From an uncultured Planctomycetaceae bacterium (GTDB lineage: Bacteria > Planctomycetota > Planctomycetia > Planctomycetales > Planctomycetaceae): a stretch of 13,344 nucleotides of DNA. The notes below the pieces were generated by a model. It was not told the origin of the DNA and ran no database searches. It saw nothing but the letters and a program-made list of their open reading frames with translations. This document shows, piece by piece, positions 1-6,156 of the stretch (its first letter is position 1; every line of letters begins with the position of its first letter). Location: contig CALFYU010000128.1 in assembly GCA_937952455.1 (NCBI GenBank), positions 1-13,344 on the forward strand, given 5' to 3'. The position numbers and the translations under genes are program-made.

Positions 1-393
1 GCACAACACATCAACCGAGATTGAAACGATCTTGACTGTGTTTTTCCACGCAGATCGCTCGGAACGGTATTTTTCACGGTTCGCGCAGCGACTTCCAGCG
101 ACCCCGCCGATGTTCATTTTCCTCATTTTCGCAGGAACCGCGAAAATTCGCCAGTGACATCGGTCGAAAGTGTAGCGATTGAGCAACGACGGACGTTGTC
201 TTATCGCCACGGACCATTTACCGATGTAGCGGGAATGTACCAAGTCCGCATTGGCCCGACGGTTACGACCGATTTTATTTGACGGACATGATTTTGCGAC
301 CTATCGTTTCTTTGGCCCCTTGTTAAGACATGATTCTGAAGTGACCGTCGCCGGTCCATTCCGGACGTCGCCAGACCGGGGGGAGAAGAAACC
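1..393. other. Left-edge non-coding region
   Basis: No frame here gives a protein I recognise. One plus frame is open from the edge to about position 154, but it has no recognisable features and is not annotated. The region holds an 8-bp inverted repeat, ATTTTCGC and GCGAAAAT, at 125-147 with a 7-base loop. It lacks a T-run on either side, so a terminator is not supported. A promoter candidate for the pilin gene lies at 279-307. The minus-strand frames that cross into the pilin gene are shadows. Confidence 0.5.
279..307 (+). promoter_or_regulatory. Candidate sigma70-type promoter for the pilin gene
   Basis: TTGACG at 279-284 (5 of 6 matches to the -35 consensus) is followed by exactly 17 bases and TATCGT at 302-307 (4 of 6 matches to the -10). 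Transcription would start near 314, leaving a leader of about 80 bases before the pilin ATG at 394. Such matches arise by chance, so this is only a candidate. Confidence 0.33.
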
Positions 394-552
394 ATGAACG
401 CGATCAAACATTTCCTGCTCGACGACGACGCCACGACCGCCGTAGAATACGCGGTGATGCTCGCATTGATCCTCCTGTCTGCGATCTCTGCTATTTCCAC
501 GTTCGGCGTGGGCACCGGCGGACTCTGGGGGGGCATTGCAGCCCAACTGTAG
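394..552 (+). CDS. Flp/Fap-type pilin (52 aa)
   Basis: This is a 52-residue type IVb (Flp family) pilin, the small subunit that Tad-type secretion machines assemble into adhesive fibres. The layout fits: a short polar N-terminus with three aspartates at residues 10-12, then TTAVEYAVML with the conserved Glu18-Tyr19 pair, and one hydrophobic helix at about residues 17-38. Glu18 would be position +5 of the mature pilin, which puts cleavage after Ala13. Most Flp pilins have Gly at that position, so this site is unusual. A purine-rich ribosome binding site (GGGAGAAG at 381-388, with GGAG at 382-385) precedes the ATG by a good distance. No tad/cpa assembly genes are visible in the window; folK follows after 77 bases. 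The family call is secure; function as a fibre subunit is inferred. Confidence 0.85.
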   Translation: MNAIKHFLLDDDATTAVEYAVMLALILLSAISAISTFGVGTGGLWGGIAAQL

Positions 553-556
553 TCGT

Positions 557-585
557 TTGAAATGTCGCGTTTTACGGTCTATCCG
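557..585 (+). promoter_or_regulatory. Weak promoter candidate upstream of folK
   Basis: TTGAAA at 557-562 (5 of 6), a 17-base spacer, then TATCCG at 580-585 (only the first three bases match). The start point would leave a leader of roughly 38 bases before the folK ATG. The -10 is poor; folK may instead be read from the pilin promoter. Confidence 0.18.
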
Positions 586-629
586 TACGGTCATCCTCAT
601 CGCCCGATGATCGCCAATAAAGACTTCTC

Positions 630-1352
630 ATGCCGCAATGCTTTCTGGCCTTAGGCGGAAATGCCGGCTCCGTCGCCCGATCCTTTGATCAATGCCTCGA
701 TGAACTCAATTCGGAGAGGGCCGTCTCCGTAAGTCGAGTCAGTCGCTACCTCTCCACCACCGCCGTCGGCGACGACGCGGGAAGCGAATTCCTCAACGCG
801 GCCGCCGAAGTGCAGACGCAGCTCGCCCCGCTCGAATTGCTCAACCTGCTGCAACGAACCGAAGAGCGGCACGGTCGCATCCGCGAAGTCCACTGGGGAC
901 CCCGCACGCTGGACCTCGACATCATCTTCTACGGCGACGTAATCAGTAACGACGTGCGTTTGACCCTGCCCCACCCCGCTTGCTGGTACCGGCGATTTGT
1001 CCTCGATCCGCTTGAGGAAATTGCCGCCGAGTTCGTGCATCCCGTCAAGCAACTGACGGTTGCGGAATTGCGCCGCCGTTTGTTGCCGCGACCGCTGATT
1101 TTCACGCTCTGCGGGGGTAACGGCCTGCTGCGTTCCAAGCTCTGCGCCGCGCTGCGCGACGAATTCGTCGGGTGCGAGTTCTTCGAATCGCGCACAACCG
1201 CGGCGGCGCCCGCCGTGATCGCTTGGCTGGGGCCGGGAGACGACAGTCTAGTTTGGGACCAATTACCGGCCGTTCCCCGCCTGGACGTCACGCGCCTCGC
1301 CGGCACGCCCGCCGAAGCGCTGCGGGCGGTCGTCAAGTCAGCATTGGGTTAA
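630..1352 (+). CDS. folK: HPPK (6-hydroxymethyldihydropterin pyrophosphokinase) with C-terminal extension
   Basis: The enzyme transfers pyrophosphate from ATP to 6-hydroxymethyl-7,8-dihydropterin in cytoplasmic folate synthesis. Residues 1-150 are a complete HPPK domain: LALGGNAG at the N-terminus, the signature WGPRTLDLDIIFYG at 89-102 with the two magnesium-binding aspartates Asp95 and Asp97 (the same numbers as in E. coli), then LPHP at 113-116 and a FVLDPLEEIA helix. The usual length is about 160 residues; this protein has 240. The extra 85 or so residues (from about 155) begin with a beta strand and a glycine-rich turn, LIFTLCGGNGLLRSK, which looks like a degraded nucleotide-binding loop without a proper Walker A lysine context. 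No clear Shine-Dalgarno precedes the ATG. The gene ends 13 bases from the convergent desaturase gene, with no terminator between them. Confidence 0.93.
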   Translation: MPQCFLALGGNAGSVARSFDQCLDELNSERAVSVSRVSRYLSTTAVGDDAGSEFLNAAAEVQTQLAPLELLNLLQRTEERHGRIREVHWGPRTLDLDIIFYGDVISNDVRLTLPHPACWYRRFVLDPLEEIAAEFVHPVKQLTVAELRRRLLPRPLIFTLCGGNGLLRSKLCAALRDEFVGCEFFESRTTAAAPAVIAWLGPGDDSLVWDQLPAVPRLDVTRLAGTPAEALRAVVKSALG

Positions 1353-1365
1353 TGCCCTGCTTTGA

Positions 1366-2391
1366 TTAGTGGACCTTAACGGGACCTTCCGACAGCGGTC
1401 CCAACTCGGGCAGCTTGTCTTGGACGTTCGTCGCCAACCCCAGCTTTTCCAGCACCCAAATCGTGTAGTAGGTCATGTCAAATTCGTACCAACGGTGCCC
1501 GTGTTTGGCCAGGCGTTGGTGGGCGTGGTGATTGTTGTGCCAGCCTTCGCCGTAGGAGAGCAACGCCACCCACCACAAATTGCGTGAACGGTCGGTCGAT
1601 TCGTAGTTGCGATATCCCCAAATGTGCGTGGCGGAATTCACAAACCACGTGCAGTGGTAACAGACGACCATGCGGGCACAAAGACCCCATAGCAGGAACG
1701 AAACTCCTAAGCCGCCCACGACCCATTGGCCAATCGCAAACAGCGCGACGCCGAGTAACACCGGATAGATGATGAACGTCTTATGCAGGAAACGCTGAAC
1801 GGGATCGCTGTACATATCCGGAGCCCAGCGCTGGAACAACTCCAGCTCTTCTTCGGCGGTGTCTTTGGGCTGGAACCACAGCATGTGCGACCACCAGAAC
1901 CCGTGGTTGGGCGAGTGCGGATCTCCTTCGTGGTCCGACAGCACGTGGTGCTTGCGGTGGGTCGCTACCCAAAACAGCGGACTCCCTTCGGCCGAGAGCG
2001 TTCCGCACAGCGAAAAGAAATAGCGAACCGGACGCGAGACGACCATACTGCCGTGAGTCAGCAACCGGTGATATCCCAGCGTGATCCCCCAGCAGGCCGA
2101 GACGTAGTGCAAAATGAAAAACGCCACCATCGCCTGCCAACTGATATACCACAGCGCCGCAATGGCGCCCGCGTGCATCAGCGTCATCCAACCGGTCGTC
2201 ACCCAATTGACGCCGTTGGGAAATTGATCGCGAAAGCGGAAGGTGCCCGGCGTCCCTTCCAGACGTTGGCGGCGGCGTTGAGCTTGCCGCTCGGCCGCTT
2301 TGGAACGTGCTGGCTGCGGCGCTGGGAACTCGGATGTGCGAAGGTTGGATTTATGTGTACGCGGCTTGGTTTGTGTAGCTTGAGGTGACAC
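1366..2391 (-). CDS. Acyl-CoA/fatty acid delta-9 desaturase, membrane-bound
   Basis: This is an integral-membrane di-iron desaturase (341 aa) that would put a cis double bond into acyl chains, using O2 and electrons from a redox partner, and so adjust membrane fluidity. All three histidine boxes are present and in order: HRLLTH at 108-113, HRKHH at 145-149 and HNNHH at 285-289. Hydrophobic segments lie at about 66-103 (paired), 205-222 and 225-250. The first 55 residues are basic and low in complexity, an extension compared with compact bacterial relatives. The start is GTG, chosen because AGGGGAG lies 7 bases upstream and the next in-frame ATG (residue 69) would lose the start of the first membrane segment. 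The gene is preceded by about 400 bases without a gene. The precise regiospecificity is inferred from family resemblance. Confidence 0.92.
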   Translation of the reverse strand: MSPQATQTKPRTHKSNLRTSEFPAPQPARSKAAERQAQRRRQRLEGTPGTFRFRDQFPNGVNWVTTGWMTLMHAGAIAALWYISWQAMVAFFILHYVSACWGITLGYHRLLTHGSMVVSRPVRYFFSLCGTLSAEGSPLFWVATHRKHHVLSDHEGDPHSPNHGFWWSHMLWFQPKDTAEEELELFQRWAPDMYSDPVQRFLHKTFIIYPVLLGVALFAIGQWVVGGLGVSFLLWGLCARMVVCYHCTWFVNSATHIWGYRNYESTDRSRNLWWVALLSYGEGWHNNHHAHQRLAKHGHRWYEFDMTYYTIWVLEKLGLATNVQDKLPELGPLSEGPVKVH

Positions 2392-2440
2392 GAGGTTGCT
2401 CCCCTATTGTTGTCAGCGATTTGCGTCCATGAGTTCGTCC

Positions 2441-2511
2441 GGCCGTCGGGCGGCCTTCACTGTTCGGCATCCTGCCGTACGTCGTTGATTGGAGTTGCCG
2501 AAAAACGGCAA
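2441..2511 (-). promoter_or_regulatory. Cluster of three hairpins in the desaturase leader
   Basis: Three perfect inverted repeats follow one another: GGCCG-5-CGGCC at 2441-2455, CGGCA-3-TGCCG at 2465-2477 and TTGCCG-5-CGGCAA at 2495-2511. All would be transcribed in the desaturase leader if its promoter lies further out. Their role is unknown; they are reported as structure only. Confidence 0.35.
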
Positions 2512-2586
2512 TGAATAACGCGATGTCGCGTCCGTCAACGACCGGGAAATTCTAAGGAAACGGTCGATATGCTGTGTCACCGTTTT

Positions 2587-2607
2587 GTAAAAGTTAAGTA
2601 AAAGTTA
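2587..2607 (-). repeat. Direct repeat with 11-bp period, candidate regulator site
   Basis: GTAAAAGTTA occurs at 2587-2596 and again at 2598-2607. Read on the minus strand, towards the desaturase gene, the units contain TAACTTTTAC, and the inner one reads CTTAACTT. Two direct half-sites one helical turn apart are typical of response-regulator boxes such as PhoB/PhoP. The match to a Pho box is by eye only. Confidence 0.35.
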
Positions 2608-2793
2608 GGTGTTTTCCAGGAGTTTTTCGCTCCCGATCACCCTGAAAAACCAATCCTCCGCGGCAAGCAGTTTTCGCCGCTCAAACGCCAACCCCGCGTG
2701 AGACACGAGAAACCCAACCCAGTGGGCAGAATTGCCGCAACTTCTTGGATATATACGCTTTATCAACATTCAGCATGTAGCGATCACCCCGAC

Positions 2794-3429
2794 CTACCAA
2801 TGGTGATAGTGCAGATGCCGGCGGCGGTGCCAGCGGCGGGGACCGATCACAATATGCGCCGATGGCCGCGGGGGGGTCACATACACCGTCGTCGGTGGGG
2901 GAGGAACCGCGACCACCGTCGAAGTCGGTGCCGAGACGTACTGAGGCCCCCCGCTGCTTTGCATCGACTGGATCACGGTGTCGCTGACCCCTTCCGATTT
3001 GAGTGCGATCAACGCATCGGGCGAAACGTCAAACCGTCCCCCGCGACTGCGAATCGTGCCGGCGATCACGTCGGGCGACAAACCGCCGCGGGTCATGCGA
3101 ATCACGTCTTGGTTGGTAATCGCCTGGGCATCCGCTTGTCGGCGCCATTCCGCGTGCTGAGCGGCAACAACGGCGGCGTCGCGTTCCTCTTCCATTTGTT
3201 GGGCATTGCCGACCAACGCACCTCCAAGCGCGCCCGCGGCGGCGCCGATGAGAGCGCCCCCTTCGGTATGCCCCGATTGATGGCCGATGATCGCTCCGGT
3301 GGCAGCGCCGATGCCGCTGCCGACGAGCGCACCGTTTTCGGTGTGGTTGTAATGTGCGCACCCCGACAGCAGCACAGCGGCCAGGGCACTGCCGACAAAC
3401 CGGCGACACTTATTTCTTATGCGAGGCAT
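2794..3429 (-). CDS. Glycine-zipper lipoprotein, envelope-associated
   Basis: This 211-residue protein has a type II signal peptide: basic MPRIRNKCRR, a hydrophobic stretch, and the lipobox LSGC with the lipidated Cys at residue 24. Residues 33-74 form a YMGG-like glycine zipper (repeated GxxxG small-residue patterns such as GSGIGAATG and GAAAGALGG), thought to pack into or against membranes. Next come a charged helix (78-100) and a helical module at about 105-157, with NQDVIRMTRGGLSPDVIAGTI followed by DALIALKSEGVSDTVIQSM, a two-helix pattern seen in other envelope proteins. The tail is proline-rich and then very His/Arg-rich (HRRRHLHYHHW), perhaps for metal or polyanion binding. AAGGAGGG eight bases before the ATG is a strong ribosome binding site. 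The gene stands alone and divergent from ridA. The exact role is unknown. Confidence 0.83.
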   Translation of the reverse strand: MPRIRNKCRRFVGSALAAVLLSGCAHYNHTENGALVGSGIGAATGAIIGHQSGHTEGGALIGAAAGALGGALVGNAQQMEEERDAAVVAAQHAEWRRQADAQAITNQDVIRMTRGGLSPDVIAGTIRSRGGRFDVSPDALIALKSEGVSDTVIQSMQSSGGPQYVSAPTSTVVAVPPPPTTVYVTPPRPSAHIVIGPRRWHRRRHLHYHHW

Positions 3430-3544
3430 TCTCGAGTTCCCTCCTTGGATCCGCGCCGCACAGGAATTGAGACGCGTGATGTATCAGCCAGTAGCGCGTG
3501 AAATCCATTCGCGCGGGCACTCCTAATATGACCGACTCATTGCA

Positions 3545-3565
3545 ACCGGCAAATCGTGTGCCGGT
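3545..3565. repeat. Stem-loop, copy 1 of a related pair
   Basis: ACCGGCA (3545-3551) and TGCCGGT (3559-3565) form a perfect 7-bp inverted repeat around a 7-base loop. The preceding GCAACCGGCA recurs in copy 2, 116 bases downstream. No T-run follows, so it is not a standard terminator. Confidence 0.45.
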
Positions 3566-3659
3566 CACCGTCTTACAAACACCAATTCACGCGGATACGT
3601 CTCGGCCAATACAGGTTTGCAAAACGAAATTCGCCGTGAAACCGCATTCGCTCGATAGC

Positions 3660-3680
3660 AACCGGCAGAATCTGCTGGTT
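3660..3680. repeat. Stem-loop, copy 2 of a related pair
   Basis: A 21-base palindrome runs from AACCGGCAGA to TCTGCTGGTT: nine pairs including one G-T wobble (3664/3676), closing a 3-base loop. It shares GCAACCGGCA (3658-3667) with the stem-loop at 3545-3565. It could be a protein-binding site or a processed RNA structure. Confidence 0.45.
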
Positions 3681-3781
3681 CAACGCTCAGTCGGCGAGGA
3701 GAAGCATAGTCAAATCCGCCATTCTCGTCGACAGCGCTTGTCATCGAAAATTGAGATAACAAACAAAAATTGGCGTTGCGT

Positions 3782-3810
3782 TTGGCAGCAGACGGTCAGC
3801 CGTTTATCTT
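3782..3810 (+). promoter_or_regulatory. Candidate sigma70-type promoter for the RidA-family gene
   Basis: TTGGCA at 3782-3787 (5 of 6), 17 bases, then TATCTT at 3805-3810 (4 of 6). The leader to the ATG at 3885 would be about 68 bases. This is the best plus-strand match in the spacer. Confidence 0.35.
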
Positions 3811-3884
3811 AAAAGTCCCAAAACATCCGCCGACGATGTAATTTCGCCAATCCACCGACTATTTTTGCAAGGATTCACCCGCCC

Positions 3885-4346
3885 ATGAGCGCCGACGCAC
3901 GCATTGAAGAACTGGGACTGGAATTGCCCGCCCCGCAAGTCCCCGCCGGGACCTATATGCCGGTCGTCCAGGTGGGCAACATGATCTACGTTTCCGGACA
4001 CGGGCCGCTTCGCCATGACGGCACGCAGATCCAAGGACGCGTGGGAGATGACCTGACCGAAGCACAGGGCAACGAAGCGGCCCGCGTCGTGGGATTGTGC
4101 ATCCTCTCGACGGTTCGGAACTACCTCGGCTCGCTCGACCGCGTAGAGCGGCTGGTCAAGGCGTTAGGCATGGTCAACGCCGCCCCCGACTTTCGGCATC
4201 ATCCCAAGGTGATCAACGGCTTTAGCGACTTGATGGTCGAAGTCTTTGGCGAAAACGGCCGCGGCGCCCGCAGCGCCGTCGGCATGGGCTCGCTGCCGTT
4301 TAACATCGCCGTCGAAGTCGAAGTGATCTTCCAGGTGCGGGATTAA
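3885..4346 (+). CDS. RidA/YjgF/UK114-family protein
   Basis: Members of this cytoplasmic family form trimers and hydrolyse reactive enamine/imine intermediates made by PLP enzymes, or have drifted to related small-molecule roles. The 153 residues cover the fold: GTYMPVVQVGNMIYVSGHGPL at the start of the core (residues 22-42), a long helix, and the closing stretch GARSAVGMGSLPFNIAVEVEVIF (127-149). Arg129 sits where archetypal RidA binds the substrate carboxylate, and VEVE at 143-146 is at the usual place of the conserved glutamate. The protein is longer than E. coli RidA (about 128 residues), with an N-terminal tail and an insert with PDFRHHP at 101-107. This fits the larger RidA-like subgroup rather than the archetype, so imine deaminase activity is inferred, not certain. 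AAGGA lies 11 bases before the ATG. The gene converges on the GH13 gene, 18 bases away. Confidence 0.9.
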   Translation: MSADARIEELGLELPAPQVPAGTYMPVVQVGNMIYVSGHGPLRHDGTQIQGRVGDDLTEAQGNEAARVVGLCILSTVRNYLGSLDRVERLVKALGMVNAAPDFRHHPKVINGFSDLMVEVFGENGRGARSAVGMGSLPFNIAVEVEVIFQVRD

Positions 4347-4364
4347 GAGACCTTGGCCCGCCGG

Positions 4365-6086
4365 TCAGCGGTCCGTTAGCCACAGCACCTGATAAGGGGC
4401 CAACTCGATTTGGCCGGAATGCACAATGTCTCGCGACGCGCCCAGGATATCGGTCACCGGCGGAAACTCCACGAGCGACGCATCGACGCTCATGGGCCGC
4501 CCGGAAACATTGGCCAGCACCCAAATTCGCTGCGCGGGTTCGCGGCTTTCGCGCACGAATGAGACGACCGCCGGGTTTCCTGTTTCCACGACTCGCTGCG
4601 CGGCATCCGGATGAAAGGCCGGCTGGGCGATTCGCATCAGCATCATCCGCCGGTAGCCGTCAAAGACCAGTCGTTGCGGCGACGTTTCGTCAACCAGGAT
4701 ATGATCCAGCTCGGCCCGCATGAATTTCCGCCGATTGATAGTCCGCGCGCGGCCGGTTTCTTCCACACCGGCAGCATAATTCTCCGTACCGACCAGACTG
4801 TGAAAATAGATGCCAGGAATCCCCTGCAGCGCCACCATGATGGCTTGCGAGGCCAGAAACTTGCGGGCATGCACCGCGGCGTCCAGTCCCCCGGGATCGC
4901 CCAGTGCCGAAAAATAGGTGATGTTCAATTCGTACGGGCTGTCGCCGCCGTCGGGATTGCGCTTGGTGCTGATGCGGCCGCCCCGCGCCTCAACGGCGGC
5001 GACCAGTTTTTCCAACCGTTCCGGCTCGACCAGCCCCTCCAACGGCCGCACGCCGATACCGTCGTGCGATGCGGTGAAATTGAAATAGGTTGTCCCCGGC
5101 CGCGGCGGCTGCAGTTTGGACAACCACCCCTTCAGGGGCGCTGCATCCTTCGTCAGGAACGCGTCTAAAAGCAGCGGCGCCAAGCTGAATTGATACACCA
5201 TCTGCGCTTCGTCGCCGTCGCCGAAGTAGCTCACGTTCTCCGCATGCGGAACGTTTGTTTCGGTCAATACAATCGTGCCCGCCGCCAACTCGTCGAGCAG
5301 CAGCCGCATCACTTTGACGACGGCATGCGTCTCAGGCAGATGAATGCAACTGCTGCCGATCCGTTTCCACAGATAGGCAATCGCATCCAGCCGGATGATG
5401 CGGGCCCCCTGCCGGACGTAAAACAACAATACGTCCAGCAACTCCAGCAACACTGCCGGTTCGGCGAAGTTTAGCTCGACCTGATCGTCGCTGAACGTGG
5501 TCCAGACGTGTCTCACCCCGCGACTCGTTTCAAACGGCGTCAGTAGTGGCAGACTCCGCGGGCGCGTCACGCCGGACAAATCCGCCGCAGCGTCGGCTTC
5601 GATGAAAAAGCGATCAAAGGGTGGATTCCCGGCCAGATACTCCTTGAACCAGTTCGACTGCTTCGAGCAATGGTTCAGCACCAGGTCGAACATCAAATCG
5701 AATTCTTCGCGGTACGCGGCGACGTCGTTCCAGTCCCCCAAAGCGGGATTGATCTGGCGATAGTCGATCACCGAAGACCCGTCGTCGGAGTAGTAAGGTC
5801 AAAATGGTAGAAAATGGACCGTGCTGAGCGCCCGGTCCAGTCCCGCGTCGATCAGAAATTCGCGTTGTGATTCAAGCGGCACCGTAGCCTCGCTCCGCAC
5901 TTGATCACCGTAAGTGATCAGCACGGCGTCGCGTTCGTTCCACAGCTTACCGGCGTCGCGGGAGGGCAAGTCAGTGTAGCGGGCCGCCAGCTCTTCGATC
6001 CCCGCCAGCACCTCGTCGAGGCGCCCGGGATACAACGGGGCCAGCAAGTCTTGCAGGCGGGCTCTTGCCGTGGCGGTCAGCGGCAT
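4365..6086 (-). pseudogene. GH13 subfamily 18 sugar phosphorylase, interrupted by one in-frame TGA
   Basis: Read through codon 96, this is a 573-residue GH13 sugar phosphorylase of the sucrose/glucosylglycerate phosphorylase type (subfamily 18), which splits an alpha-glucoside with phosphate to glucose 1-phosphate. The catalytic blocks are intact: DLVLNH at 134-139, IIRLDA with the nucleophile Asp234, LTETN with the acid/base Glu276, and SHDG with His341-Asp342. The frame runs from ATG 6086 to the TGA at 5799-5801, then continues in the same frame to the final TGA at 4365. The break falls inside HFLPF-stop-PYYSDDG, a very conserved motif, so nothing but this codon is missing. AGGAG lies 6 bases before the ATG; the GTG at 5771 after the break has no ribosome binding site. 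It follows glyQS by 70 bases. It may be a fresh pseudogene, a base-calling error or a recoded codon. The exact substrate cannot be told. Confidence 0.85.
5771..5801 (-). promoter_or_regulatory. In-frame TGA with short downstream hairpin
   Basis: The TGA (plus 5799-5801) is followed after 10 bases by CCGA, a 10-base loop containing GGGTCT, and TCGG (plus 5771-5788). Spacing and loop loosely recall a bacterial SECIS element, but the stem is only 4 bp. The element is noted because it lies exactly at the only break of the GH13 frame. Selenocysteine insertion is a low-probability hypothesis. Confidence 0.15.
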
Positions 6087-6113
6087 GCGGGTCTCCTGGC
6101 TGGCGGATTACCC

Positions 6114-6132
6114 CCCCCGGCGAAGCCGGGGG
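6114..6132. repeat. GC-rich perfect hairpin between glyQS and the GH13 gene
   Basis: CCCCCGGC (6114-6121), loop GAA, then GCCGGGGG (6125-6132): 8 perfect G-C pairs. It lies in the 70 bases between the glyQS stop and the GH13 start on the minus strand. No T-run follows on that strand, so it would be a processing or attenuating structure or a REP-like palindrome rather than a full terminator. Its minus-strand core CGGCTTCGCCG resembles the palindromes at 10184 and 10869. Confidence 0.5.
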
Positions 6133-6156
6133 TTGAGAGACGGTCGCGGGTGAGAA

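Larger units (their letters stand above)
2392..2793. other. Desaturase upstream region, non-coding
   Basis: About 400 bases lie between the desaturase start and the lipoprotein stop, with no convincing gene. On the minus strand it should hold the desaturase promoter and leader. It contains three short perfect hairpins (2441-2455, 2465-2477, 2495-2511) and an 11-bp-period direct repeat (2587-2607). A minus-strand TTGACG (plus 2533-2538) has no good -10 partner, so no promoter is assigned. Confidence 0.5.
3430..3884. other. Divergent spacer between lipoprotein and RidA genes
   Basis: About 455 bases with no believable gene. The frames here (plus 3498-3812, minus 3565-3762) have no recognisable domain, no ribosome binding site and a composition unlike the neighbours. 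The spacer should hold the promoters of both flanking genes. It contains two related stem-loops (3545-3565 and 3660-3680) and a plus-strand promoter candidate at 3782-3810. A minus-strand TTGCCG with TATTAG 18 bases on, inside the first stem-loop area, is a weak candidate for the lipoprotein gene. Confidence 0.5.

Noticed and set aside
2..154. Frame open from the left edge, possible end of an upstream gene
   Set aside because: Only 50 codons, no recognisable sequence; cannot be told from chance.
1783..2388. 201-residue plus-strand frame
   Set aside because: Shadow of the desaturase with its three histidine boxes.
2698..3501. 267-residue plus-strand frame
   Set aside because: Shadow of the glycine-zipper lipoprotein, which has a lipobox and a strong ribosome binding site on the other strand.
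3498..3812. 104-residue plus-strand frame in the spacer
   Set aside because: No ribosome binding site, domain or typical codon use; contains both stem-loops.
5799..5801. TGA read as tryptophan by an altered genetic code
   Set aside because: The GH13 gene itself ends with TGA, and no other gene in the window has an internal TGA.
6114..6132. Intrinsic terminator after glyQS
   Set aside because: Stem is strong, but no T-run follows on the minus strand.
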